Below are positions 7,175 through 13,893 of a stretch of DNA of 26,843 bases, one piece after another. The notes under the pieces were generated by a model, which was not told the DNA's origin, did not search any database, and was given only the letters and a program-made list of their open reading frames with translations. Positions within the stretch are counted from its first letter, which is position 1, and each line of letters opens with the position of its first letter. The translations under genes were made by a program, and so were the position numbers. The stretch lies in IMG/VR virus record IMGVR_UViG_3300029922_000267, positions 1-26,843 of that record; one strand, 5' to 3'. This DNA is from a virus.

Positions 7175-7889
7175 TGAATGCAGCTTCAACACCGCGTTAG
7201 GAATTGAGGCTGTCAATAGCATTTTAATCGGTCAGCTTGTTGAAGTTGAAGTTGACCGCGTTTTGATGAAGCTGCCAGTAATAAGCAAAGACACTTATAC
7301 CATAACGGTGCAAGGCGAAACCAATCGGATTTTATGCCCTATTGGTTGGACAAAAATTTACCGCAATCTTGTCGATCAAAAAGGAAGTGACCAAATGACC
7401 CGTGTTCCCCCCGAAGTTGCAGCCGCCGCGCCAAAGCCAGGACGGCCGCCGAAGTCCGGCGCCAAGGGTGCTATGATGGCGCCTGTTGAACATCCGGCGC
7501 CACAGGCCGCTCAAGGCGCGGCGCCATCGCAGCCCCCCGCAAACCACTATCTGCCGCCCGGCAGCACGGCCGCGCCAACACACGCGCCCCCGGCCGCCGT
7601 GATGGCGCAGGACGCGGAAACGGCCCGGCAATGGGTGTCAGATCGGATTAACGCCGCAATGGCGGAACTGTCGAAAGAACTTGACGGGCTTTTCGAGACG
7701 CTGCTTGAACGCGAACCGGAACCGGCCGCGCCCGTGCGCATGACGTGCGCCGATTGTCAGCACGGCAATTTGGCAACCGGGTTGTGCGACAAGTTCAGCA
7801 TGGCGCCGCCCATGAAGGTCATTGCGAACGCGCAAGCCATGTGCCCCGATTTCTTGCCGGACGCCAGCGAAGAAGTTCCCTACAGCTAA
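7164..7889 (+). CDS. Early protein with Cys-rich C-terminal module; possible internal start
   Basis: A 241-residue protein in three parts. Residues 1-77 form a small beta-rich domain (VEVEVDRVLMKLPV, TYTITVQ). Residues 78-150 are a Pro/Ala-rich linker. Then come a helix (AETARQWVSDRINAAMAELSK, about 151-171) and a Cys module C195-x2-C198-x-H200-x7-C208-x18-C227-P-D-F that probably binds zinc. It overlaps the helicase stop by 11 nt, with a weak site for its first ATG. A second in-frame ATG at 7395 (M78) has AAGGAAG 7 nt upstream, far better than the first, so a 164-residue product is likely as well or instead. The module is shared with the next gene, so the two are related. The function is not known. 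Confidence 0.75.
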   Translation: MNTNECSFNTALGIEAVNSILIGQLVEVEVDRVLMKLPVISKDTYTITVQGETNRILCPIGWTKIYRNLVDQKGSDQMTRVPPEVAAAAPKPGRPPKSGAKGAMMAPVEHPAPQAAQGAAPSQPPANHYLPPGSTAAPTHAPPAAVMAQDAETARQWVSDRINAAMAELSKELDGLFETLLEREPEPAAPVRMTCADCQHGNLATGLCDKFSMAPPMKVIANAQAMCPDFLPDASEEVPYS

Positions 7890-7900
7890 AGGGCAAACAA

Positions 7901-8092
7901 ATGGCACCAACAACCTTCTACAAGCGGCCACCAGAACCAGCGCCAAAATGGGCGCATGGAACTTGCATAGATTGCGAGCATTTTGACGCCGCTAACGATC
8001 AATGTGGAAAGTGGAAAGCCAAGCCGCCGCTTGCGCTTGCTTGTGCTGCGCAAAGACTGTGCCCGGACTACGACGAAAAAATCCCGTTTTGA
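7901..8092 (+). CDS. Small Cys-rich (zinc-binding-like) protein
   Basis: A 63-residue protein; ATG 7901 has AAAGGG (7888-7893) 7 nt upstream. The frame is open before this ATG, but that stretch overlaps the previous gene. Nearly the whole protein is the module C22-x2-C25-x-H27-x7-C35-x18-C54-P-D-Y, with exactly the spacing found at the end of the upstream gene. The shared Cys and His positions suggest one bound metal ion. It is a stand-alone paralogue of that domain, probably made by duplication. No function is known to me; small zinc proteins of this kind in early operons often bind nucleic acid or a partner protein (inference). Confidence 0.8.
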   Translation: MAPTTFYKRPPEPAPKWAHGTCIDCEHFDAANDQCGKWKAKPPLALACAAQRLCPDYDEKIPF

Positions 8093-8106
8093 AAGGAAGT
8101 AACACT

Positions 8107-8532
8107 ATGGACAAGATACATGAAGCCGAAAAGGCAACACAGGAAGAAAACGCAGACAAAGACACCATGTTGCGGTTTATGACCGCGCTTGATGACGCAA
8201 TCAAAGTTGTTCACAAGCGCAATCATAAATGGTGGATAAGCCTGGAAACGGGCGAACCGATAAAGCGCAATGTTGGCGAGTTGCTTATGCTCATCGTCAG
8301 CGAAGTTGCCGAAGGCATGGAAGGCCACCGCAAAAACTTGCAAGACGATAAACTGCCGCGCTTTCCTATGATCACGGTAGAATTGGCCGATGCCATAATT
8401 AGAATTATGGACTTGGCGGGCGGTTTGGGTTTGGAACTGCCCCAAGCATGGTATGAAAAAATGCAGTTCAATTACACACGCATTGATCATACTCGCGCGC
8501 ACCGGCTTGGCGAACACGGCAAGAAATACTAA
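8107..8532 (+). CDS. MazG-like nucleotide pyrophosphohydrolase
   Basis: A 141-residue all-helical protein; ATG 8107 follows AAAGGAAG with a good spacing. The frame opens upstream at 8002, but that part overlaps the small Cys-rich gene and lacks a ribosome-binding site. The helix LLMLIVSEVAEGMEG carries E66-x2-E69 and the helix VELADAIIRIMDLAG carries E92-x2-D95. This is the E-x-x-E / E-x-x-D metal-binding signature of MazG-type NTP pyrophosphatases. Such enzymes hydrolyse NTPs or dNTPs to monophosphates plus pyrophosphate. Phage versions clean the nucleotide pool or alter (p)ppGpp-linked host signalling; which applies here is unknown. The gene ends right where the clamp gene starts (8532/8533). 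Confidence 0.82.
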   Translation: MDKIHEAEKATQEENADKDTMLRFMTALDDAIKVVHKRNHKWWISLETGEPIKRNVGELLMLIVSEVAEGMEGHRKNLQDDKLPRFPMITVELADAIIRIMDLAGGLGLELPQAWYEKMQFNYTRIDHTRAHRLGEHGKKY

Positions 8533-9543
8533 ATGGCACGCGCGGCAGCAAAAGACACGGCGGCAAACGATGAACGCTTGCGTCTAATTGACGCCTTGAA
8601 ATTTGCTGCCGCCGCCATTGAAAAAACAGACGTTTCCGGGCTTTCGGCATTTGTTACGATTTCAAACGGAATTGTTACCGCGCAAAATGACACTTTCGCG
8701 CTTGGCATTAAGACGGTGACCGATCTTGATTTATGCCTGCACGGTGAAAAGCTTCTTGCCGCACTAAATCAATGCACTGCAAACTTTCAAATGGTGCAAA
8801 TCAGCCCGCAAGAATTGTCTGTAAAATCGGGCAGTTTCCGCGCCATTGTGCCAGTCTTGCCATCCGATACCGTGCAACCAATCCTGCCAGACGCGCCCGT
8901 TGGCGCACTCGGCAAACCCGTCACGGATGGCTTAGAAATCTGCGCAAGGCTATGTGTCGGCAAGGGGGATCGCGCCTTTGACCAATCGGTTTTGTTCAAA
9001 GATCAAACAATAGTCGCCACCAATGGCGGGCTGGCAATTGAATACTGGCACGGCTTTGGAATGCCGGGCGGTCAGGCTATGCCAAAAAAGGCCGTTGACT
9101 GCGTGATCAAGCTGAAAAAACCAGTTGTAAGCTTCGGTTTTTCCGAAAACAGCTTGACCATTTTTTTTGATGACGAAAGCTTTATCAAGACCCGCTTGAA
9201 CGTCACCCCATGGCCAGACACAGACGGGATGTTTTTCAAAAGCACACCTTCCGTTGCGCCCGTGCCGTTGTGGAAAGGGTTTGCTGACGGGTTGAAAGCT
9301 TTAGAAAAATTCATTGAAAATGATTTGATTGTGTTTCGGCCGGATATGCTGGCCACCCATACCGATCTAAACCACGCGGCAGCCTCTTACAAAGTTCCCG
9401 GCCTGCCAAACGGTCACAAATTTTCTGCGGCTTATTGGCGTATCATCTTGCCGTTCGCGGAGCAAATCTTTATAGCTCCTGTGGGCAGTCCATGGGCATT
9501 TACCAGCAAAAACCTGCGCGGCTTGATCATTGGGAAACACTAA
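8533..9543 (+). CDS. Putative sliding clamp (DNA polymerase beta-clamp-like)
   Basis: A 336-residue protein close in length to bacterial beta clamps (about 370). It has clamp-like repeating units: a helix ERLRLIDALKFAAAAIE followed by strands around SAFVTISNGIVTAQN. Next comes CLHGEKLLAALNQC, then NFQMVQISPQELSVKSG and FRAIVPVLP, matching the helix-then-strands pattern of a clamp subdomain. Two further blocks (from about residues 115 and 245) look similar but are more diverged. The gene directly precedes and overlaps (TAATG) the DNA polymerase gene, which supports a processivity role: a ring on DNA that holds the polymerase. The call rests on fold pattern and context rather than on a catalytic signature. 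Confidence 0.6.
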   Translation: MARAAAKDTAANDERLRLIDALKFAAAAIEKTDVSGLSAFVTISNGIVTAQNDTFALGIKTVTDLDLCLHGEKLLAALNQCTANFQMVQISPQELSVKSGSFRAIVPVLPSDTVQPILPDAPVGALGKPVTDGLEICARLCVGKGDRAFDQSVLFKDQTIVATNGGLAIEYWHGFGMPGGQAMPKKAVDCVIKLKKPVVSFGFSENSLTIFFDDESFIKTRLNVTPWPDTDGMFFKSTPSVAPVPLWKGFADGLKALEKFIENDLIVFRPDMLATHTDLNHAAASYKVPGLPNGHKFSAAYWRIILPFAEQIFIAPVGSPWAFTSKNLRGLIIGKH

Positions 9544-11420
9544 TGCAAATGCGGCAATTTTTCACCGAAGAAGAATTGTTGGCTTTGCCGCACAATGAAA
9601 TTTTTGTCGGTGATACGGAAAGCTATTCTAACTATTGGCTTGCCGCGTTCAAGCACGTTGCAACAGGAAAAATTGCTTATTTTGAAAGCAAAAATGGCGA
9701 ACGTGTGCAATCGGAATGGTTGCAATTTATGCTTGACCGCTTTTGCATTGTCGGTTTTAATTGGCACAATTTCGACAACGTGCTGCTGTCACTGGCATTA
9801 AGTCAGCGTTTTGGCATAAAAGAATTGAAAGACGCAACCGTTGCTTTAATTGAGCAAGGGGTTAGACCGCGCGAACTAATGAAGCAAAACGGGCTATGGC
9901 TGCATCAAGGCAATTCGGTCGATTTGATTGAAGTCGCGCCCCTGACCGGCAGTCTGAAAAATTATGCTGCACGCCTTAATTGCCCACATTTACAAGACCT
10001 TCCTTTTGATCCGGCTGCGGTGCTGGACTTGGAACAAATAGCTGTCACGCGGCAATACTGCTTTAATGATCTTGACAACACCGAATTGCTTCTTAACGAG
10101 TTGTCGCCGCATTTGGAATTGCGCGCCGCGCTTGGGCAAGAGTTCGGCAAAGACTTGCGTAGCCGGTCAGACGCCCAATTAGCGCAAGAAATTATAAATT
10201 TAGAAATCAAGCGCATCACAGGCAAAGAGCCTAAGCGTGTTGATTTTACTGAATATGTTGGCTCAACTTTCACCTATGACGCACCGGCTTACATCCGTTT
10301 TGTCGATCCTGAATTTAACGCAAAACTTGCGGAAATTTGCGCGGCAGAAATTGAAATCGGAAATAGTGGCCACGTAATTTGCCCGAAAACAATTGAAGGC
10401 CAATGCTTCGTTATAGGCGGCAGACGTTTTGCAATCGGCATGGGCGGCTTGCACAGCCAAGAAAAATCGCAAACGCTGACATGCGGTGAATTTCGCATAC
10501 TTGACCGAGACGTGACCGGCTATTATCCAAATTTGATTTTGAAAAACGGTTTTTCGCCAGAACATTTGGGCGAAACGTTTTTGATAGCCTTGCAAAACAT
10601 TGTTGACAGACGCTATTCCGCGAAGAAATCCGGCAATAAAGTCACAGCAGACAGCTTGAAAATCGCAAGTAACGGCACATTCGGCAAGCTTTCTGATCCT
10701 TATTCTACACTATACAGCCCCAAAATGATGGTGCAAACCACGTTAACCGGCCAACTGTCCTTGTTAATGATTATTGAAATTTTGACTTTGCACGGGTTTA
10801 ATGTAGTGTCGGCAAATACGGACGGGGTTGTTTGCTTGGTCAGGCTAGAGCGTTACAGCGAATTTGTCGCAATCTGGAAAAATTGGGAAGTATTGACGCA
10901 ACTGGAAACGGAAGAAATAGAATATAAAGGGTTGTATTCTAGGGATGTCAACAACTATATTGCTGTAACTGTTGACGGCAAGGTGAAACAGAAAGGGGAC
11001 TATGCTTTTGTTGGTTCTGCTTTAAACAGTCCGTTGTCGAAAAACCCAGACGTGTTTATTTGCTTAGACGCCGTTATTGCGTTCTTGACTAAAGGAACTC
11101 CGTTGCTTGACACAATTAGCAACTCTAAAGACATTACGCGCTTTTTGAAAGTGCAGCGGGTCACGGGGGGCGCACAAAAGGATGGCCGGTATTTGGGCAA
11201 GATTGTGCGATGGTATTACGCAAAGGGTGTCACCGGCTGCATTGCTTATTGTAAAAACGGCAACAAGGTTGGCATGTCCGATGGCGGACGCCCTTTAATG
11301 ATCTTGCCGCAGACCTTCCCGGCAGATGTTGACTTTGCTAAATACGAGGAAACTGCACTGTCTATGTTGGAAAACTTGGGGGCCATGAAGCGCCGAAATT
11401 CACAGTTGACATTCCTCTAG
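9543..11420 (+). CDS. Family-B-like DNA polymerase with 3'-5' exonuclease domain
   Basis: I start it at ATG 9543, in a TAATG overlap with the clamp gene and with GGGA 7 nt upstream, giving 625 residues. Exonuclease motifs: I, FVGDTES (D24, E26); II, FNWHNFDN (D78); III, YCFND (Y172, D176). Polymerase motifs: A, LDRDVTGYYP (D323, Y328); B, KIASNGTFG (K373 to G381); C, SANTDGV (D427). A following VNNYIAV...KVKQKG segment (468-484) resembles the primer-contact region. The order and spacing are those of a compact family B polymerase. Motif C has Asn425 in place of the first Asp of DTD and lacks the usual Tyr; the metal-binding second Asp is kept. No terminal-protein-priming insertion is evident, and a clamp-like gene sits next door. 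Likely the phage replicase. Confidence 0.88.
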   Translation: MQMRQFFTEEELLALPHNEIFVGDTESYSNYWLAAFKHVATGKIAYFESKNGERVQSEWLQFMLDRFCIVGFNWHNFDNVLLSLALSQRFGIKELKDATVALIEQGVRPRELMKQNGLWLHQGNSVDLIEVAPLTGSLKNYAARLNCPHLQDLPFDPAAVLDLEQIAVTRQYCFNDLDNTELLLNELSPHLELRAALGQEFGKDLRSRSDAQLAQEIINLEIKRITGKEPKRVDFTEYVGSTFTYDAPAYIRFVDPEFNAKLAEICAAEIEIGNSGHVICPKTIEGQCFVIGGRRFAIGMGGLHSQEKSQTLTCGEFRILDRDVTGYYPNLILKNGFSPEHLGETFLIALQNIVDRRYSAKKSGNKVTADSLKIASNGTFGKLSDPYSTLYSPKMMVQTTLTGQLSLLMIIEILTLHGFNVVSANTDGVVCLVRLERYSEFVAIWKNWEVLTQLETEEIEYKGLYSRDVNNYIAVTVDGKVKQKGDYAFVGSALNSPLSKNPDVFICLDAVIAFLTKGTPLLDTISNSKDITRFLKVQRVTGGAQKDGRYLGKIVRWYYAKGVTGCIAYCKNGNKVGMSDGGRPLMILPQTFPADVDFAKYEETALSMLENLGAMKRRNSQLTFL

Positions 11421-11434
11421 CGTTAGGCCAAGTT
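11406..11434 (+). promoter_or_regulatory. Weak promoter-like motif before the winged-helix gene
   Basis: TTGACA (11406-11411), a 17-nt spacer and CAAGTT (11429-11434) followed by GCT. The -10 is poor, but the same arrangement TTGACA-N17-(C/T)AAGTTGCT recurs at 12366-12397. It overlaps the end of the polymerase gene. Confidence 0.3.
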
Positions 11435-11439
11435 GCTTG

Positions 11440-11457
11440 GGTTGAAATTTTTCAACC
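11440..11457 (+). repeat. Short inverted repeat before the winged-helix gene
   Basis: GGTTGAAA and TTTCAACC flank TT, giving an 8-bp stem 17 nt ahead of the ATG at 11475. It could be an operator or an mRNA hairpin; no T-run follows, so it is not a terminator. Confidence 0.4.
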
Positions 11458-11474
11458 GACCGAGAGGGAACACT

Positions 11475-12191
11475 ATGACCGCACTTGCCGCTAACCTTAT
11501 GACTTTGCTAACCAACATTGCCGCCGGGGGCGCCACCGCGTTTGCGAACCCGAAAGCGCCGCTTGTCAAGCAGTTGGAGCGCGACGGCTACATTGCGCCA
11601 ACCCCCAGCAATGTTGATCCGACCGACCCGGCCCGCATCTTTTACGCGGTGACCGCGAAGGGCGGCGAACTGTTGCCGCAGCCGCAGCCCCAGGCACCGG
11701 CCGCCAGCGAAGCGCCAGCAGCCCCGGCCGCCAGCGAAGCGCCAGCAGCCCCGGCCGCCGATCCGACCACCGGCACCGAACCGATTGCCGCCGCCACCAC
11801 GGCCGCCCCTGCGGCCACGCGCAAGCCGCGTGTGCAGCGTGTGCAGCGCGAGGTTATTGTTGCACATAGCGGCAAGCGGATGAAGCTGCCCGCCAATATT
11901 GGCAACGTCAACCCTGGCCAAAAGCGCGAAAAATACCCCTTTGGTTCTTTGGCTGCGCCGGACGCAACCGGCTATGACAGTTTTTTCGTGAAGGCAACCC
12001 CCAGCTTTCCGACACCGGCACTGTCGCTTGCCAGTTACGTCACCAAGGCCAATAAAAAATACAAGGACGAAGGGCGGTTCTTCAAGATCATTGCCATGGC
12101 AGCCGGTGAAGATCACGAATTTGACGTTGCAGGGGCGCGCGTCATTCGTATAGATAACGGTGCGGTCAAACAGGAAGCGGCGCCTGAATGA
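11475..12191 (+). CDS. Winged-helix-like protein with repeat-bearing linker
   Basis: I take ATG 11475 because GAGGG (11464-11468) is 6 nt upstream; the frame opens 14 codons earlier. It gives 238 residues. Residues 1-70 resemble a winged helix-turn-helix: LMTLLTNIA, then VKQLERDGYI, then IFYAVTAKGGELL, the last matching the 'Y-x-x-T-x-K-G' wing of MarR-like proteins. Residues 75-115 form an Ala/Pro linker from a 27-bp tandem repeat. Residues about 120-230 form a second domain that starts very basic (RKPRVQRVQREV) and looks mixed alpha/beta (SLASYVTKANKKYKDEGRFF). A DNA-binding role, as regulator or replication accessory, is inferred. It is the last gene before the strong operon terminator. 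Confidence 0.65.
   Translation: MTALAANLMTLLTNIAAGGATAFANPKAPLVKQLERDGYIAPTPSNVDPTDPARIFYAVTAKGGELLPQPQPQAPAASEAPAAPAASEAPAAPAADPTTGTEPIAAATTAAPAATRKPRVQRVQREVIVAHSGKRMKLPANIGNVNPGQKREKYPFGSLAAPDATGYDSFFVKATPSFPTPALSLASYVTKANKKYKDEGRFFKIIAMAAGEDHEFDVAGARVIRIDNGAVKQEAAPE
11697..11759 (+). repeat. 27-bp tandem repeat (2.3 copies)
   Basis: Two perfect 27-bp units (11697-11723 and 11724-11750) plus a 9-bp partial copy encode PAASEAPAA twice in the protein linker. The in-frame unit length lets the copy number vary without breaking the gene. Confidence 0.95.
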
Positions 12192-12213
12192 CCGTTACGG
12201 CCCGCCAGCCGGG

Positions 12214-12242
12214 CGCCTGACTTGCCCCCCGCCGGTCAGGCG
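12214..12242 (+). repeat. Hairpin just after the early operon's last gene
   Basis: CGCCTGAC (12214-12221) pairs with GTCAGGCG (12235-12242) around a C-rich 13-nt loop. No T-run follows. It lies 22 nt past the stop codon and 24 nt ahead of the terminator; it may protect the mRNA 3' end. Confidence 0.5.
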
Positions 12243-12266
12243 TCTAGCGGCTTCCGGTGCCTAGTG

Positions 12267-12304
12267 AAACCCCCAGCGTGCATGGGCGCTGGGGGTTTCT
12301 TTTT
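12267..12304 (+). terminator. Strong rho-independent terminator of the early operon
   Basis: AAACCCCCAGCG (12267-12278) and CGCTGGGGGTTT (12287-12298) form a perfect 12-bp GC-rich stem with an 8-nt loop, followed by CTTTTT. The stretch 12192-12427 has no gene; it holds this terminator, a preceding hairpin and a promoter region. Confidence 0.92.
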
Positions 12305-12350
12305 GCCCGGCAGAAAGAACAAAACGTGAACACATTACAAATTGTCCATG

Positions 12351-12397
12351 TTGCAAAGTTGCTTGTTGACAAGCTTGCTCAACCTTGCTAAGTTGCT
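12351..12397 (+). promoter_or_regulatory. Candidate promoter with clustered TTGCT repeats
   Basis: TTGACA (12366-12371), a 17-nt spacer and TAAGTT (12389-12394) form a plausible promoter for the two small genes downstream. The -35 lies within a dyad GCTTGT-TG-ACAAGC (12361-12374). TTGCT occurs at 12359, 12375, 12385 and 12393, with TTGCA at 12351, which suggests a repeated protein-binding site over the promoter. Confidence 0.45.
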
Positions 12398-12427
12398 CTT
12401 ACCGAAACACAAACCGGAGTGAAGAAA

Positions 12428-12715
12428 ATGATAAAATCAATTTGCGTCAAACCCAAGGCGCTTGCGTTGTGTTTTGTTAAAGCAAGGTTGGCCGCCGATT
12501 TGACACGCGAAGAAACCCAATCGCTAATGCATTGGTGTGACAGCCAGACGGAAGCGCTTTGGGACAACATGAGCTTGCAAGAAATCCTGAACGTCTATCG
12601 CATTTCGGCCGAGAGTGTGACTTGGGAAATGTGGGCGGAGGATGAACCTGAGAACGCGCGCGTTGCGTGGAACCGCGCCGTAATTTCGCCCGGCAACCGC
12701 ATGCGCCCCATCTAA
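12428..12715 (+). CDS. Small protein of unknown function (first of a two-gene cassette)
   Basis: I start at ATG 12428, because CCGGAG (12414-12419) is 8 nt upstream; the GTG at 12419 would overlap that site. The product has 95 residues. It begins with a basic, hydrophobic stretch (MIKSICVKPKALALCFVKARLAADL), which is not a convincing signal peptide. It is then acidic and rich in Trp (four to five Trp after residue 35), with helical segments such as SLQEILNVYRI. There is no known family or catalytic motif. It lies between two terminators with its own promoter, apart from the replication operon. This is the usual setting of small phage genes that act on the host (inference). Confidence 0.65.
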   Translation: MIKSICVKPKALALCFVKARLAADLTREETQSLMHWCDSQTEALWDNMSLQEILNVYRISAESVTWEMWAEDEPENARVAWNRAVISPGNRMRPI

Positions 12716-12743
12716 CGGATAACAAAAAACCGGAGTAAAGCAA

Positions 12744-12971
12744 ATGTCATCACGCAATACTTTGAAAAATTTACCCTATGGCGCATTCAATTGCCGCACG
12801 GCATGGAACCGTGATTTGACACCGGAAGAACGTGTTGCTGTGTGCTTTAGGGATTTGATGCGGTCACTATTTCGGCCGCAAGATCACCCTATTTCATATT
12901 TTGTAACTCATTCGGAAGCCGTGCATTGGATGCGGTTAGCAATAAAAAACCTTAACGATCAAGAACAATAA
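12744..12971 (+). CDS. Small protein of unknown function (second of a two-gene cassette)
   Basis: A 75-residue protein starting at ATG 12744 with CCGGAG 8 nt upstream. Its leader, AACCGGAGTRAAGMAAATG, is nearly the same as that of the previous gene. The protein is basic at the start and has a helical core (LTPEERVAVCFRDLMRSLF) and a second helix (SEAVHWMRLAIKNLN). The segment DLTPEE recalls DLTREE in the upstream protein, which hints at a distant relation, but similarity elsewhere is not clear. There is no membrane segment and no known family. The stop codon lies at the edge of the bidirectional terminator, so the cassette is a neatly enclosed unit. Confidence 0.65.
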   Translation: MSSRNTLKNLPYGAFNCRTAWNRDLTPEERVAVCFRDLMRSLFRPQDHPISYFVTHSEAVHWMRLAIKNLNDQEQ

Positions 12972-13000
12972 AAAAGGGCGCCAGTTAGGCGCCCTTTTTT
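12970..13000. terminator. Bidirectional terminator between convergent operons
   Basis: AAAAAAGGGCGCC (12970-12982) and GGCGCCCTTTTTT (12988-13000) form a perfect 13-bp inverted repeat with a 5-nt loop, with a T-run on both strands. It ends rightward transcription of the small-gene cassette and leftward transcription of the structural operon. Confidence 0.93.
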
Positions 13001-13059
13001 ATTCCCCGGTTTTGAATTGCCGAACGCTTTGCGCGCTCGCCGGCTCGATCTGCCGGCAG

Positions 13060-13866
13060 TTACAACCCGTCAACCCCGCGCGCCGGTGTGAACCGCAAAA
13101 GCTGGTTGCAACCAATGTAATAAGCCGGGTTGATTGCCGCCGCTTGTGTGGTGATGAGCAAATTGACCGTGACGGCCGCACCGGCCGACACAAGCCCAGT
13201 TAGCACCCCGTTGCCGATGAACTGCTGTGTCAGGTTGTCGCTATTGTTAACAACGCTTGACACATTTTCAGTTGTGTAAGACATGCCGAAAAATGCGTCC
13301 GTCACGCCCGGAATGAACGCGAACGATTGCACGTCAATCCAGCCGTCGCACGGGGCGGTGAAAGTCAGGGTTGACGTGTAAACCGTGCTGCTTGCGAGCG
13401 GCGCATCAAAAACATCCCCCCCGATAATCGGCCGGATTGGTGTGCTGCTTGCCCACACTTTGCTCATATTTTGCCAAGACGCATCGGCGCCGGGCGTGGC
13501 GGTGTTACCCTGCACAAGATTGGCATAGATCGCAAACGGCGCCACCCCGCCGCTGCTGTAGCGAACCAGGGCACCCTGGTCATAGGCGAACGCTGTGCCC
13601 CCGTTCGCCGTCGCGCTGATCCAATCGGGCGCGCCGGACTGTTGCAATTGTTGCATTGCAACAGTAACGTCATTTAAGACGCTGTTAATTGTTGTGCGTT
13701 GTATTGACTTCGCTTGCGCGTCTGTTGACAGATTGCGCTGATAGTCGAAAGTGAAGCCCTGCTGATAACTCACGTAACCGCTTGTGTTCAACGGATTGGG
13801 TATGCCGCCGGTTTGCAGATCACCGTTGACAGCCCAAGGAAAAAGAAAGTATTTCGTTACAGCCAT
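13060..13866 (-). CDS. Tail fibre protein (short; baseplate-attaching N-terminus)
   Basis: A 268-residue protein and the last gene of the structural operon. The N-terminus (FPWAVNGD, then GYVSYQQGFTFDYQ, then AKSIQRTTINSVLNDVTVAMQQL) follows the pattern of N-terminal attachment domains of myophage tail fibres that lie just after the baseplate wedge genes. Residues about 90-130 are a Trp/Gly-rich strand segment (WISATANGGTAFAYDQGALVRY) typical of the fibre shaft. The C-terminal half is beta-rich (LTFTAPCDGWIDVQSF) and may form the receptor-binding tip. At 268 residues it is short for a complete long fibre. It could be a short fibre, or an adaptor for one encoded elsewhere. It follows DUF2612 in the usual order, with a 27-nt gap. 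Confidence 0.72.
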   Translation of the reverse strand: MAVTKYFLFPWAVNGDLQTGGIPNPLNTSGYVSYQQGFTFDYQRNLSTDAQAKSIQRTTINSVLNDVTVAMQQLQQSGAPDWISATANGGTAFAYDQGALVRYSSGGVAPFAIYANLVQGNTATPGADASWQNMSKVWASSTPIRPIIGGDVFDAPLASSTVYTSTLTFTAPCDGWIDVQSFAFIPGVTDAFFGMSYTTENVSSVVNNSDNLTQQFIGNGVLTGLVSAGAAVTVNLLITTQAAAINPAYYIGCNQLLRFTPARGVDGL

Positions 13867-13893
13867 TTTACAAGTTCCTTTTGTGTGGGCACA

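Noticed and set aside
13039-13057. GCCGGC-N7-GCCGGC hairpin near the tail fibre stop
   Set aside because: A 6-bp stem without a T-run, mostly inside or at the edge of the region already served by the bidirectional terminator; too weak to call.
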